The position numbers were made by a program, and so were the translations under genes. Source: Arthrobacter sp. SLBN-112 (GTDB lineage Bacteria; Actinomycetota; Actinomycetes; Actinomycetales; Micrococcaceae). From it: DNA of 64,000 bases. The notes beneath the pieces are model-generated. The model was given only the letters and a program-made list of their open reading frames with translations. It had not been told where the DNA came from and did not search any database. Positions 21,320 to 30,236 of this stretch are shown here, piece after piece. The number at the start of each line of letters is the position of its first letter. Positions within the stretch are counted from its first letter, which is position 1. The stretch covers positions 682,001-746,000 of the forward strand of contig NZ_VFMU01000001.1 of assembly GCF_006715225.1 (NCBI RefSeq). The letters are read 5' to 3'.

Positions 21320-21988
21320 ATGAGCGTAATGACAGAAAACCAGCTGGCTGGAGAAGGAGACCTCTCGCTCGCCGAGCAGGCCTACCGGCACCTTCGCGAC
21401 CGGCTCATCATGCTCGACATCCGGCCCGGCGAGGCAATCAACGACGGCAAGCTCGCCGCCGAACTCGGGATCGGCCGCACGCCGGTCCGCGAAGCGCTCA
21501 AGCGCCTGGAAGGCGACCACCTCGTCGTGTCGTACCCCCGCCGCGGAACGTTCGCCACCGTCGTCGACATCACCGAGCTTGCGGACGTCTCGGAGCTGCG
21601 CGAGTCGCTGGAACCGCTGGCCGCCCGCCGGGCCGCCAAGCTGGCCACCCCTGCCCTGCGCAAGGAAATCAGGGACACCGCTGCGGCCATTGCGGACATG
21701 GGGGATGAGGACGATCCCTATGACCTCATGCGGTACGACATCAAAGTCCACCGCCTGATCTACCGGGCCGCTGCCAATACGCACCTCGAGGACGTCCTGA
21801 TCCGGTACGACAACCTGGCCACCCGCATCTGGTGCATGGTGCTGGAGAAGGTGCCGTCCGTGGCGGCGCACATCGCCGAGCACGTGGAACTGCTGGAAGC
21901 AGTGGCCGACGGCGATTCCGACCGGGCGGGCAAGCTCGCCCTTGAGCACGTAACCAGTTTCGAGCAGGCCATCCGCAGCGTGCTGTAG
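21320..21988 (+). CDS. GntR family (FCD-type) transcriptional regulator
   Basis: A 222-residue regulator with an N-terminal winged helix (AYRHLRDRLIMLDIRPGEAIND, GKLAAELGIGRTPVREALKRLEGDHLV) and a C-terminal all-helical FCD effector domain with DIKVHRLIYRAA supplying metal-type His residues. The ATG at 21320 has GGGAGAG a few bases upstream and is preferred over GTG 21287. It is divergent from the glyA-sox operon and probably controls it. Confidence 0.88.
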   Translation: MSVMTENQLAGEGDLSLAEQAYRHLRDRLIMLDIRPGEAINDGKLAAELGIGRTPVREALKRLEGDHLVVSYPRRGTFATVVDITELADVSELRESLEPLAARRAAKLATPALRKEIRDTAAAIADMGDEDDPYDLMRYDIKVHRLIYRAAANTHLEDVLIRYDNLATRIWCMVLEKVPSVAAHIAEHVELLEAVADGDSDRAGKLALEHVTSFEQAIRSVL

Positions 21989-21996
21989 GCCCACCG

Positions 21997-22021
21997 GCCC
22001 GTCCTGGGGTCAGGAACGGGC
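21997..22021. terminator. hairpin between convergent GntR and ROK genes
   Basis: GCCCGTCCT and AGGAACGGGC form a stem with one bulge around GGGGTC. It lies between the two convergent stops and overlaps the last codons of the ROK gene. Confidence 0.4.
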
Positions 22022-23215
22022 GGCACGCGGGATGAACGCCGAAGGCTCGCGCCTGATCCTAATCAATGCCGACTCGATGGCACCCTTCACTACCGCTTCC
22101 GCCCCGAGGGTGCTCGCCACGAGCTCCGGAAGCGGCAAGCCGGAATCCGTGGACAGCAGGCTGCGGGCATGCTCCAGGACAGGTTCGATGGCCCGTGAGA
22201 TCGCGCCCGCGATGACGACGCGCTCAATATCGAGAAGACTGGAAAGCACTGCCGCGATCCGCGCCAGGCGCACGCCGAGCCGGGCAATGATTTCCTGCGC
22301 AAACGGGTCTCCTCCGCGGGCAGCCTGGAAGACATCCTCCGCGTTAATATCCCCCTCAGGTATTTGCCGCAGCGTCGTCGCGCCGTCGTAGGAATGGATG
22401 CCCGCACGCGCCCACTTCCGCGCAAGCGCTCCGAACCCGTCCCAGCCTCCCTCATCAGGCACGAACTTGCTGTCGAGCGCATCCAGGAACCGCATCTCAC
22501 CGGCACCGCCCTGCCGGCCTCGCAGCAGGCGCCCATCAACAATCAGGCCGGCACCAAACCGCTCTCCCGACAGCAATGTGGCCACGTTGGCTGACGGCTC
22601 GTTTGCCTGCTCGGCGACTGCGGCGAGATTGGCATCGTTCTCGATGATGACCTTGCCCCAAAGATGCCCGCCGAATCCGGAATTCATCAACTGCCAGAAT
22701 TCCCCTTCCTCTGGAGACTGGCCGTTCGCATCGATCGGAGCCGGCACGCCGACGGCCGTCAGCAGGACATCATCCGGGGTGCGTGAAACATCCTCAAGCG
22801 TCAGGCGGATCAGTTCACGTGCACTCCCGACCCGGCCGGAGCGTCCCAGCATGTGCGAATCAATGCCCTGGCGGCGCTTGCCCAGCTCGCGTCCGCGCAA
22901 GTCGGCAACGATGGCGGTGTAATAGCCCTCCCCGGCATCCAGGCCCACCACCACACCGGCTGCTTCGCGCAACTGGTACCGCCGCGCCGGCCTGCCCTTG
23001 AGCCTGCCGGCGTCCGCGCTCCCGTCGTTGAATTCCTCCAGCCAGCCGACGTCAACCAGGCCGTCACAAACCCCGAGCACGGTGGCACGCGTCAGCCCGG
23101 TCGCAGCCATGGCCGCTGCCGCCGTGAACACCTGCTCCTGCAGGGCAAAGCGCAACAGCGCCTCCGAGTTGATCTGCCGTAACAGTTGCGTCGAGCTCGC
23201 CGTAATTCCGTCCAC
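22010..23215 (-). CDS. ROK family transcriptional regulator
   Basis: A 401-residue repressor of the NagC/XylR type. It has an N-terminal winged helix (LLRFALQEQVFTAAAAMAATGLTRATVLGVCDGLVDVGWLEE region) and a C-terminal sugar-kinase-like ROK domain. The kinase-like part has VVGLDAGEGYYTAIV and a degenerate ATP/sugar site with no clear Cys-rich zinc loop. It is divergent from the sugar ABC operon across an 89-base gap with a 15-bp palindrome, and most likely controls uptake and use of the imported sugar. Confidence 0.88.
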   Translation of the reverse strand: MDGITASSTQLLRQINSEALLRFALQEQVFTAAAAMAATGLTRATVLGVCDGLVDVGWLEEFNDGSADAGRLKGRPARRYQLREAAGVVVGLDAGEGYYTAIVADLRGRELGKRRQGIDSHMLGRSGRVGSARELIRLTLEDVSRTPDDVLLTAVGVPAPIDANGQSPEEGEFWQLMNSGFGGHLWGKVIIENDANLAAVAEQANEPSANVATLLSGERFGAGLIVDGRLLRGRQGGAGEMRFLDALDSKFVPDEGGWDGFGALARKWARAGIHSYDGATTLRQIPEGDINAEDVFQAARGGDPFAQEIIARLGVRLARIAAVLSSLLDIERVVIAGAISRAIEPVLEHARSLLSTDSGLPLPELVASTLGAEAVVKGAIESALIRIRREPSAFIPRAARS

Positions 23216-23248
23216 CCCTTGACGATAGACCCTTCGTCCCCCATCCTC

Positions 23249-23263
23249 ATTTAGGACCTAAAT
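23249..23263. promoter_or_regulatory. probable ROK operator
   Basis: Perfect palindrome ATTTAGG-A-CCTAAAT in the divergent gap between the ROK regulator and the ABC operon. Assignment to the ROK protein is inference from position. Confidence 0.5.
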
Positions 23264-23304
23264 ATAAGATCCATATAAATTCGCAGACAGCCCACGAGGA
23301 GCCG

Positions 23305-24582
23305 ATGTTGCCACCTTTGCCGCCCGCCGGGAGACCACTCTCCCGGCGTACTTTCCTTACTGCTGCCGGAGGTGCTCTCACCGCTTTCGGACTGGCCGGC
23401 TGCGCCCCGGCCGGAACTGCACCAACCATCACGTTCCACCAGTCAAAGCCGGAGGCAGTTCCGTACTTCCGGGATCTGGCCGTGAAGTTCACCGCCTCAC
23501 AGGACCGGGTTCGCGTCCTGCATGACATGGCCACGAATCTCTCTGCCAGCTTCGTCCGCAGCAGTCCCCCGGATCTCGGATGCCTCAACTACAACCTGGA
23601 GATGGCCCGGTTCATGGAGCGCGGGGCGCTCTCTGATCTTTCCGACCTCCCGGCAGCGGCTTCGATCCGGGAGGACGTCCTCGACCTCACCAACTGGTAC
23701 CCAAGCTATCCGGGCCGCACGAGTGTGATCCCCTATTCGGTAATGGCGGCCTCCGTGATCTACAACCGCCGCATCTTCGAAGAGAACGGGCTGGCTGTCC
23801 CTGCAACCTGGGATGAACTGATCGAGGTATGCGAGCGGCTCAAGGCAGCCGGCATCACGCCGATTTACGGCACCTTCCGTGATCCCTGGACGGTGGCGCA
23901 GGGTTTGTTCGACTACACGGTGGGCGGAATGATCAACGTGCGTGACTTCTATAAGTCAATGCACGCCGCTGGCGCGAACGTGGGACCGGACTCGGAAGTG
24001 TCGTTCCAGAAAACGCTGCTTGAGCCGGTGAAGCGCATGGTCGAGCTGACCAAGTACGTCAATCCCGATGCCGCGAGCCGCGGCTACGGAGACGGCAATA
24101 CCGCCATGGCGCAGGGCCAGGCCGCCATGTACTTCCAGGGACCGTGGGCCTTCGGGGAGATCGAGAAGGCCGGCAAGGACCTGGATCTCGGTACCTTCCC
24201 GCTGCCCATGACCGGTGACCCCGCCGATCTGAAGGTCCGGGTCAACATCGACCTCTCGCTCTGGGTACCCGAGGTGGCCAACGGGCAGCAGGGAGCCCGC
24301 GACTTCCTTCAGTACCTCATGCAGCCGGAGATCCAGAACCCTTACAACGCCAAATTCCTGGGTTTCGGCACCACCAAAGATGCACCGCCGGTAACCGACC
24401 CCCGCATCGTTGAGATGCAGAAGTACTACGACGAAGGCCGCTTCTACATGGGTGCCTCGCAGTTCATTCCGAACTCCATCCCGGCTGCGAACTACATCCA
24501 GTCGATCATCGGCGGCGCCGACGCCGAGGGCACGCTGCGCAGGATGGACGCCGACTGGGCGCGCCTGGCGTTCCGCGCATAA
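23305..24582 (+). CDS. sugar ABC transporter substrate-binding lipoprotein
   Basis: The extracellular solute-binding protein of a carbohydrate importer (cluster 1 type), 425 residues. The N terminus has a twin-arginine signal (SRRTFLTAAGG, Arg14-Arg15) ending in a lipobox with Cys33 (GLAGC), so it is probably exported folded and lipid-anchored. AGGAGCCG precedes the ATG. It is the first gene of an operon with two permeases, a glucokinase and an amylosucrase. Confidence 0.92.
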   Translation: MLPPLPPAGRPLSRRTFLTAAGGALTAFGLAGCAPAGTAPTITFHQSKPEAVPYFRDLAVKFTASQDRVRVLHDMATNLSASFVRSSPPDLGCLNYNLEMARFMERGALSDLSDLPAAASIREDVLDLTNWYPSYPGRTSVIPYSVMAASVIYNRRIFEENGLAVPATWDELIEVCERLKAAGITPIYGTFRDPWTVAQGLFDYTVGGMINVRDFYKSMHAAGANVGPDSEVSFQKTLLEPVKRMVELTKYVNPDAASRGYGDGNTAMAQGQAAMYFQGPWAFGEIEKAGKDLDLGTFPLPMTGDPADLKVRVNIDLSLWVPEVANGQQGARDFLQYLMQPEIQNPYNAKFLGFGTTKDAPPVTDPRIVEMQKYYDEGRFYMGASQFIPNSIPAANYIQSIIGGADAEGTLRRMDADWARLAFRA

Positions 24583-24621
24583 CTACACTTTTCGATTCAC
24601 AGCATGAAACGAGGACCATCC

Positions 24622-25560
24622 ATGTCATCAATGACAAAACCTTCAATCAGGGCGGAGGTGACCCCACCACCCGCAACCGCAGCGGCAAGGGCAGGCAGGA
24701 GCCGCGTTGATCCGCTCTACTATGTCTTCCTGTTGCCTTCCCTGGTGATCTTCACGCTCGCCGTCACGCTGCCTGCCGTGCTCGGGTTCATCTACAGCTT
24801 CACGAACTCCGTGGGCTTCGGTGACTTCGATTTCATCGGCGTCCGGAACTTTATCGCGGTGTTCCGCGATGAAGGCGTCCTGGGCGCTTACGGCTTCACA
24901 CTCACCTTTTCGCTCGTCACGGTCATCGTCGTGAACGCCGTGGCCTTCCTCCTGGCCCTGGGCCTGACGTCCCGCGTGCGGTTCCGTGCTGCGCTTCGCA
25001 CGGTATTCGTCGTCCCGATGGTGATCTCGGGCATCGTCATCGCCTTCGTTTTCCAGTACCTCTTCTCGAACTCGCTGCCCCTGTTCGGCCAAAGCACCGG
25101 CATAGAGCCGCTGGCCACCAGCCTCCTGGCCAACCCCAACCTCGCGTGGCTTGCGATCGTCTTCGTCACGGCCTGGCAGTCCATTCCGAGTGCCATGCTG
25201 ATCTACATCGCGGGGCTCCTCACGGTCCCTCCCGAGGTTTACGAGGCGAGTTCCATCGACGGCGCATCGCCATGGCAGAACCTGCGGCACATCACCCTGC
25301 CGCTCATTGCCGGATATGCCGTGATCAATACGGTTCTCGGCTTCAAGAACTACCTCAACGCCTACGACATCATCATCGGCCTTACCGACGGCGGTCCAGG
25401 CGTCGCCACACGAAGCGTCGCCATGTCGATCTTCCGCGGCTTCGAAGGCGGCGACTATGCCTACCAGATGGCCAATGCCGTGATCTTCTTCCTCATCAGC
25501 ATCGTCATCGCACTCATCCAGCTTCGCTTCACCCGTGGCAAAGGAGGGATCGCAGCATGA
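24622..25560 (+). CDS. sugar ABC transporter permease (MalF type)
   Basis: A 312-residue inner-membrane permease with six segments. The EAA loop EVYEASSIDGASPWQNLRHI, which contacts the ATPase, lies at about residue 212. ATG 24622 is preceded by ACGAGGACC and is preferred over ATG 24604. It is 39 bases downstream of the binding-protein gene and overlaps the next permease by 4 bases. Confidence 0.92.
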   Translation: MSSMTKPSIRAEVTPPPATAAARAGRSRVDPLYYVFLLPSLVIFTLAVTLPAVLGFIYSFTNSVGFGDFDFIGVRNFIAVFRDEGVLGAYGFTLTFSLVTVIVVNAVAFLLALGLTSRVRFRAALRTVFVVPMVISGIVIAFVFQYLFSNSLPLFGQSTGIEPLATSLLANPNLAWLAIVFVTAWQSIPSAMLIYIAGLLTVPPEVYEASSIDGASPWQNLRHITLPLIAGYAVINTVLGFKNYLNAYDIIIGLTDGGPGVATRSVAMSIFRGFEGGDYAYQMANAVIFFLISIVIALIQLRFTRGKGGIAA

Positions 25561-26447
25561 GCAGCGCACCCAGCACCATCCCTGCAAAACCTGTCACGGC
25601 AGGAAAGGGACGGCGGATCCCCGCCGGCCCGGAACGTACCCAGTGGCCCGCCACCATCGTCCTCATCGTTTGCACGCTCAGTGTGCTCGTCCCGCTGTAT
25701 GTCACCATCAGCATGGCATTCAAGACCACTGGCCAGGCCGTGGACGGCAACGCCTTCTCACTGCCAAACCCGCTGACCTTCGACAGCTTTGCCCAGGCGT
25801 GGACGCTCACGAACTTCCCCCGAGGCTTCGGGATTTCCGTGTTCGTGTCAGTGATCGCCGTTGCAGGCGAAATCATCGTTTCGGCACTGGCGGCCTACGC
25901 CATCGTCCGCAACTGGGACCGGCGGCTCTTCCGCTGGTCCTTCTTCTACCTGCTGGCGGCGATGTTCATCCCGTTCCCCGTGGTGGCGCTGCCGCAGATC
26001 CAGCTCACCGGCCTCGTCGGGCTGGATAACCCACTGGGCGTGGCCATCCTCCACATCGTTTTTGCCCTGGCATTCAACACCATGCTGTTCACTGCTTTCC
26101 TGCGCTCGATCCCCCTGGAGTTGGAGGAAAGCATGCGCATGGACGGCGCCGGAACCTGGCAGGTGTTTTGGAAGCTCATCTTCCCCCTGCTCGGACCAAT
26201 GAGCGCAACCGTGGGCATCTTCGCCTTCATCGCCTCATGGAACGACTTCATGATGCCCTCACTCATCATTTCCGACCCGGAACTGCAGACCATCCCGGTG
26301 CTGCAGAAGATCTTCCAGACTCAGTTCAGCAACAGCTACAACGTTGCCTTCGCCTCCTACCTGATGGCCATGGCCCCGGCCATCATCGTCTACCTGTTTA
26401 CGCAGCGCTGGGTAATGTCCGGCCTCACCCAGGGCGCAGTCAAGTGA
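25557..26447 (+). CDS. carbohydrate ABC transporter permease (MalG type)
   Basis: A 296-residue partner permease. The EAA loop is EESMRMDGAGTWQVFWKLIF at about residue 190. The start ATG 25557 overlaps the previous stop (ATGA) and has AAGGAGGG upstream. No ATP-binding protein gene is present nearby. Actinobacteria often energise such importers with a shared MsiK-type ATPase encoded elsewhere, which is the likely case here. Confidence 0.92.
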   Translation: MSSAPSTIPAKPVTAGKGRRIPAGPERTQWPATIVLIVCTLSVLVPLYVTISMAFKTTGQAVDGNAFSLPNPLTFDSFAQAWTLTNFPRGFGISVFVSVIAVAGEIIVSALAAYAIVRNWDRRLFRWSFFYLLAAMFIPFPVVALPQIQLTGLVGLDNPLGVAILHIVFALAFNTMLFTAFLRSIPLELEESMRMDGAGTWQVFWKLIFPLLGPMSATVGIFAFIASWNDFMMPSLIISDPELQTIPVLQKIFQTQFSNSYNVAFASYLMAMAPAIIVYLFTQRWVMSGLTQGAVK

Positions 26448-26470
26448 GTCCGGCCCCGGGACAGGCAGTC

Positions 26471-27379
26471 ATGGAACCGAAGGAACCGGCCCTCCCCGCC
26501 ATCGTCGAACCCGCGGCCGGACCGGATTGCCTGATCGGAATCGACATCGGCGGGACATGGATCAAGGGTGCCCTCGTCGATTTGGGCAGCGGCACTCCGG
26601 CCGGTGGCGTCCGCCGCCTGAGGACACCCGCCGGCGGCAGGGTTGATGAGGTGGCAGAGACCCTGGACCAGCTCATTCACGAGCTCGAAGGCGAAAGCCC
26701 TGGGCCCGGGGACCGTTCGGTCGGCATCGCTGTTCCCTCGATAATCCAGCGTGGAGTTGCAAGGTCCGCAGCGAACATGGATGAAGGCTGGATCGGGCTC
26801 GATGTCCAGTCCTACCTGCTGTCACGGCTTGGCCGGCCTGTTTGCGTGGTGAACGACGCTGACGCGGCCGGCATGGCAGAGGTCCGTTACGGCGCGGGCA
26901 GGGGTAACCACGGCGTTGTCCTGGTCCTGACCCTGGGGACAGGCATCGGATCGGCGCTCATCGTCGACGGCAGGCTGGTGCCCAACGTCGAGCTGGGCCA
27001 TCTGGAGGTGGGCGGCCGCAAGGCAGAATCCCGGGCATCGGCCGTGGTCCGAGAAACTGAAGGCCTCAGCTGGCCGGAGTATGCCGGCAGGCTGCAACGG
27101 TACCTGGCCCATGTGGAGTTTCTCTTCTCGCCCGACCTGATCATCATTGGCGGCGGAATTTCGGCCTGCAGCGATGAATACATCCCGCGCCTCTCATTGC
27201 GCACTCCGGTCATTCCCGCCGGCCTGGAGAACTCCGCAGGCGTGGTGGGCGCTGCCCTGCAGGCCCACGAGTCGATCCTGGACCTGGGTGGCGAAAGTGA
27301 CGTGGGATACTTCGGTACAGATGCCGCCGGATGGGCCGGCGGCGGGCGGAAGGGGCTGTTGCATGCAGGGAACCGTTAA
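26471..27379 (+). CDS. polyphosphate glucokinase-type ROK kinase
   Basis: Phosphorylates glucose using polyphosphate and/or ATP. The 302-residue protein has a phosphate-1 motif GIDIGGTWIKGALVD, the VNDADAAGMAEVRYGAG sugar-site block with its catalytic Asp, and LTLGTGIGSALIVDGRLVPN. The last two, with NVELGHLEVGG, are close to actinobacterial PPGK rather than to generic ROK kinases, which also carry a Cys-rich zinc site that is absent here. A GTG at 26444, overlapping the permease stop, is an alternative start. The 3' end overlaps the amylosucrase gene by 17 bases. Confidence 0.85.
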   Translation: MEPKEPALPAIVEPAAGPDCLIGIDIGGTWIKGALVDLGSGTPAGGVRRLRTPAGGRVDEVAETLDQLIHELEGESPGPGDRSVGIAVPSIIQRGVARSAANMDEGWIGLDVQSYLLSRLGRPVCVVNDADAAGMAEVRYGAGRGNHGVVLVLTLGTGIGSALIVDGRLVPNVELGHLEVGGRKAESRASAVVRETEGLSWPEYAGRLQRYLAHVEFLFSPDLIIIGGGISACSDEYIPRLSLRTPVIPAGLENSAGVVGAALQAHESILDLGGESDVGYFGTDAAGWAGGGRKGLLHAGNR

Positions 27380-29276
27380 TGAGGACGAAGAGGCGCGCCG
27401 GTCAGTGCTCGCAACACTGGCCCGCGAGCGGGACCTCGGCCTCCAGGCGGATCCGGATTTTGACCGCCGGCTTGAGGAGCACTTCCCCACGCTCCGCAGC
27501 CTCTTTCACTCGCTCTACGGCGCCCGGCAGGACTGGCTGGAACAGTTGTCCGCGCTGGTGGTCCAGAGCGCACGCTCGTGGCAGGAGCGTTCCCCGGAGC
27601 TGAAGGCGCTGGACGCCGAACGCGAGGAGGCCCCGGAGTGGTTCCAGTCCAACGGGATGCTGGGCGGCGTCTGCTATGTGGACCGCTACGCCGAAAGCCT
27701 GGAAGGAGTGCGCAGCCGCATTCCCTACTTCAAGGAACTGGGCCTCACCTACCTGCACCTGATGCCGCTGTTCCTGGCGCCCGATCCCCACTCGGACGGG
27801 GGCTACGCCGTCTCCAGCTACCGCCAGGTCAACCCGAAACTGGGCACCATGGAGCAGCTGCGGTCCCTCGCGGCGAAACTGCGCGCCAACGGGATCAGCC
27901 TGGTGGTGGACTTCATCTTCAACCACACCTCGGACGAACATGAGTGGGCCCGGAAGGCTGCCGCGGGCGACCCGGAGTACAGCGACTACTACTGGATCTT
28001 CCCGGACCGGACCATGCCGGACGCCTTCGAGGCGGACGTGCGCGAAATCTTCCCCGAGAACCACGCCGGATCCTTCATCCAGATGGACGACGGCCGGTGG
28101 GTTTGGGCCACATTCCACACCTACCAGTGGGACCTGAACTACTCCAACCCGGAGGTTTTCCGGGCCATGGCGGCAGAGATGCTGTTCCTGGCCAACCAGG
28201 GCGTGGACATCCTGCGCATGGACGCGGTGGCCTTCATCTGGAAGCAGCTGGGCACCCCCTGCGAGAACCTCCCCCAGGCACACACGCTGCTCCGGGCCTT
28301 CAACGCGGTCTGCCGGCTGGCGGCGCCGTCACTGCTGTTCAAGTCCGAGGCCATCGTGCACCCGGACGAGGTGGCGCTGTATATCGACCCCGCAGAATGC
28401 CAACTTTCCTACAACCCCCTGCAGATGGCCCTGATCTGGGAGTCCCTGGCCACCCGGGACGTCTCGCTCCTGGCCCAAGCGCTGGAACGCAGGCACAACA
28501 TCCCCGACGGCACGGCCTGGGTAAACTACGTCCGCAGCCATGACGACATCGGCTGGACCTTTGCCGATGAGGACGCGGCAGAACTGGGCATCAACGGCTT
28601 TGACCACCGCCGTTTCCTGAACTCCTTCTACGTCAACCGGTTCCCGGGCAGCTTCGCCCGCGGCGTCCCCTTCCAGGACAACCCCAAGACGGGTGACTGC
28701 CGGATTTCGGGCACGACGGCGTCCCTGTGCGGCATGGAGGTGGACCCGGCTGAGGCGGTGGAACGGATCCTCCTGGCCCATTCGGTGCCGTTCAGCACCG
28801 GCGGCATCCCGCTGCTGTACCTGGGTGATGAAGTGGGCCAGGTCAACGACTACTCCTACGCGTCCGAGCCGGGCCACGAGGAGGACAGCCGCTGGGTGCA
28901 CCGGCCGCACTTCCCCGCCGAACAGTACGCCCGCCGGGACGACCCCGCCACCGCGGAAGGCGCGATCTACGCCGGACTGAAGCGGATGATCGAGGTCCGG
29001 GCCGGCACCCCGGAACTTGCCGGGACCACGCTGGTGGATTTCCACACGGACAACCGTTCGGTGCTGGCCTACCAGCGCCCTGGGGATGGGGAAGGCGCCG
29101 GAACTGTCCTTGCCCTCGCCAACTTCGGCGACTCAGCCCAGACCCTCCCTGCGGAAACCTTTGCCGGCTTCGCTGCCGCCGCCGTCGACCTTCTCTCCGA
29201 AGCCACCCTGCAGCTGGACGACGGCGTCACCCTCCTCCCCCGGCAGTACCTCTGGCTGCGCGTCACCTCCGCCTAA
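27363..29276 (+). CDS. amylosucrase (GH13)
   Basis: A glucosyltransferase that builds alpha-1,4-glucan from sucrose and releases fructose. The 637-residue length matches the Neisseria polysaccharea enzyme (636). The nucleophile Asp287 lies in LRMDAVAFIWK, the acid/base Glu329 in FKSEAIVHPDE, and the third catalytic Asp394 in YVRSHDDIGWTF. All are one residue higher than the numbers recalled for the Neisseria enzyme. No signal peptide is visible, so it should act in the cytoplasm on imported sugar. ATG 27363 has GGAAGGGG upstream and overlaps the glucokinase gene. Confidence 0.93.
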   Translation: MQGTVNEDEEARRSVLATLARERDLGLQADPDFDRRLEEHFPTLRSLFHSLYGARQDWLEQLSALVVQSARSWQERSPELKALDAEREEAPEWFQSNGMLGGVCYVDRYAESLEGVRSRIPYFKELGLTYLHLMPLFLAPDPHSDGGYAVSSYRQVNPKLGTMEQLRSLAAKLRANGISLVVDFIFNHTSDEHEWARKAAAGDPEYSDYYWIFPDRTMPDAFEADVREIFPENHAGSFIQMDDGRWVWATFHTYQWDLNYSNPEVFRAMAAEMLFLANQGVDILRMDAVAFIWKQLGTPCENLPQAHTLLRAFNAVCRLAAPSLLFKSEAIVHPDEVALYIDPAECQLSYNPLQMALIWESLATRDVSLLAQALERRHNIPDGTAWVNYVRSHDDIGWTFADEDAAELGINGFDHRRFLNSFYVNRFPGSFARGVPFQDNPKTGDCRISGTTASLCGMEVDPAEAVERILLAHSVPFSTGGIPLLYLGDEVGQVNDYSYASEPGHEEDSRWVHRPHFPAEQYARRDDPATAEGAIYAGLKRMIEVRAGTPELAGTTLVDFHTDNRSVLAYQRPGDGEGAGTVLALANFGDSAQTLPAETFAGFAAAAVDLLSEATLQLDDGVTLLPRQYLWLRVTSA

Positions 29277-29286
29277 CCCGCGCCTC

Positions 29287-29352
29287 CCCAACCAGGTAGC
29301 AGCAGGTGTCGGTTTGGGGGCCCAAAACAGCATCTGCTGCTACTCAGTTGGG
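29287..29352. repeat. 66-bp imperfect palindromic element
   Basis: Imperfect palindrome centred at 29319/29320 with outer CCCAAC/GTTGGG and inner GTAGCAGCAG/CTGCTGCTAC blocks and a GGG/CCC core. It fills the gap between the amylosucrase stop and pheA. It could fold into a hairpin and end transcription, or be a dispersed REP-like element. I see no second copy in this window. Confidence 0.55.
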
Positions 29353-29384
29353 CGGGCGGGGCGGGACATGAAACCATACGGATC

Positions 29385-30236
29385 ATGGCCTCCAAGATTG
29401 CGTACCAGGGTGAGCCCGGCGCCAACTCCAATATCGCGTGTCAGCAGATGTTCCCGGACATGGAAAGCGTGCCGTGCGCCAGCTTCGAGGACGCCTTTGA
29501 ACTGGTGACCACCGGTGAAGCGGACCTGGCCATGATCCCCATCGAGAACTCCATCGCCGGCCGGGTGGCGGACATCCACATCCTGCTGCCGCAGTCCAAC
29601 CTGCAGATCGTGGGCGAGTACTTCCTGCCCATCCACTTCGACCTGCTGGGCATCCCGGGCAGCACCATCGAGGGTGCCACCGAAGTGCACAGCCACATCC
29701 ACGCCCTGGGCCAGTGCCGGAAGCTGATCCGCGAACATAACCTGAAGCCCGTCATCGCCGGCGACACCGCCGGATCGGCCCGCGAAGTGGCTGAGTGGAA
29801 CGATCCCCGCAAGCTCTCCCTGGCTCCCCCGCTGGCCGCCCGGATCTATGGTCTCGACGTCCTGGCCTCGCGCGTGGAGGACGACCCCTCCAACACCACC
29901 CGCTTCGTGGTCCTGGCCCGCGAGACAGCGCTGCCGGCCAAAAATGAACTTCCCGGACCGGCAGTCACCAGCTTCGTGTTCCGCGTCCGCAACGTGCCTT
30001 CGGCCCTTTACAAGGCTCTGGGCGGGTTCGCCACGAACGGTGTGAACATGACCCGTCTGGAGAGCTACATGGTGGGCAACGAGTTCGCGGCCACCATGTT
30101 CATGGCCGACGTCGAAGGCCACCCCGAGGACCTGCCGCTGAAGCTGGCCCTCGAGGAGCTGGACTTCTTCACCGCCGAGGTACGGATCCTCGGCGTGTAC
30201 CCCGCGGCTGACTACCGGGCGGCAGCCACCGCCTGA
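29385..30236 (+). CDS. pheA: prephenate dehydratase
   Basis: Converts prephenate to phenylpyruvate for phenylalanine synthesis. The 283-residue monofunctional protein has the dehydratase domain first (IAYQGEPGANSNIACQQMFP, then NTTRFVVLAR with the essential Thr-Arg-Phe). A C-terminal ACT domain follows (GALYKALGGFATNGVNMTRLESY with one change), which normally gives feedback control by phenylalanine. It overlaps the end of the convergent monooxygenase by 25 bases. Confidence 0.94.
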   Translation: MASKIAYQGEPGANSNIACQQMFPDMESVPCASFEDAFELVTTGEADLAMIPIENSIAGRVADIHILLPQSNLQIVGEYFLPIHFDLLGIPGSTIEGATEVHSHIHALGQCRKLIREHNLKPVIAGDTAGSAREVAEWNDPRKLSLAPPLAARIYGLDVLASRVEDDPSNTTRFVVLARETALPAKNELPGPAVTSFVFRVRNVPSALYKALGGFATNGVNMTRLESYMVGNEFAATMFMADVEGHPEDLPLKLALEELDFFTAEVRILGVYPAADYRAAATA

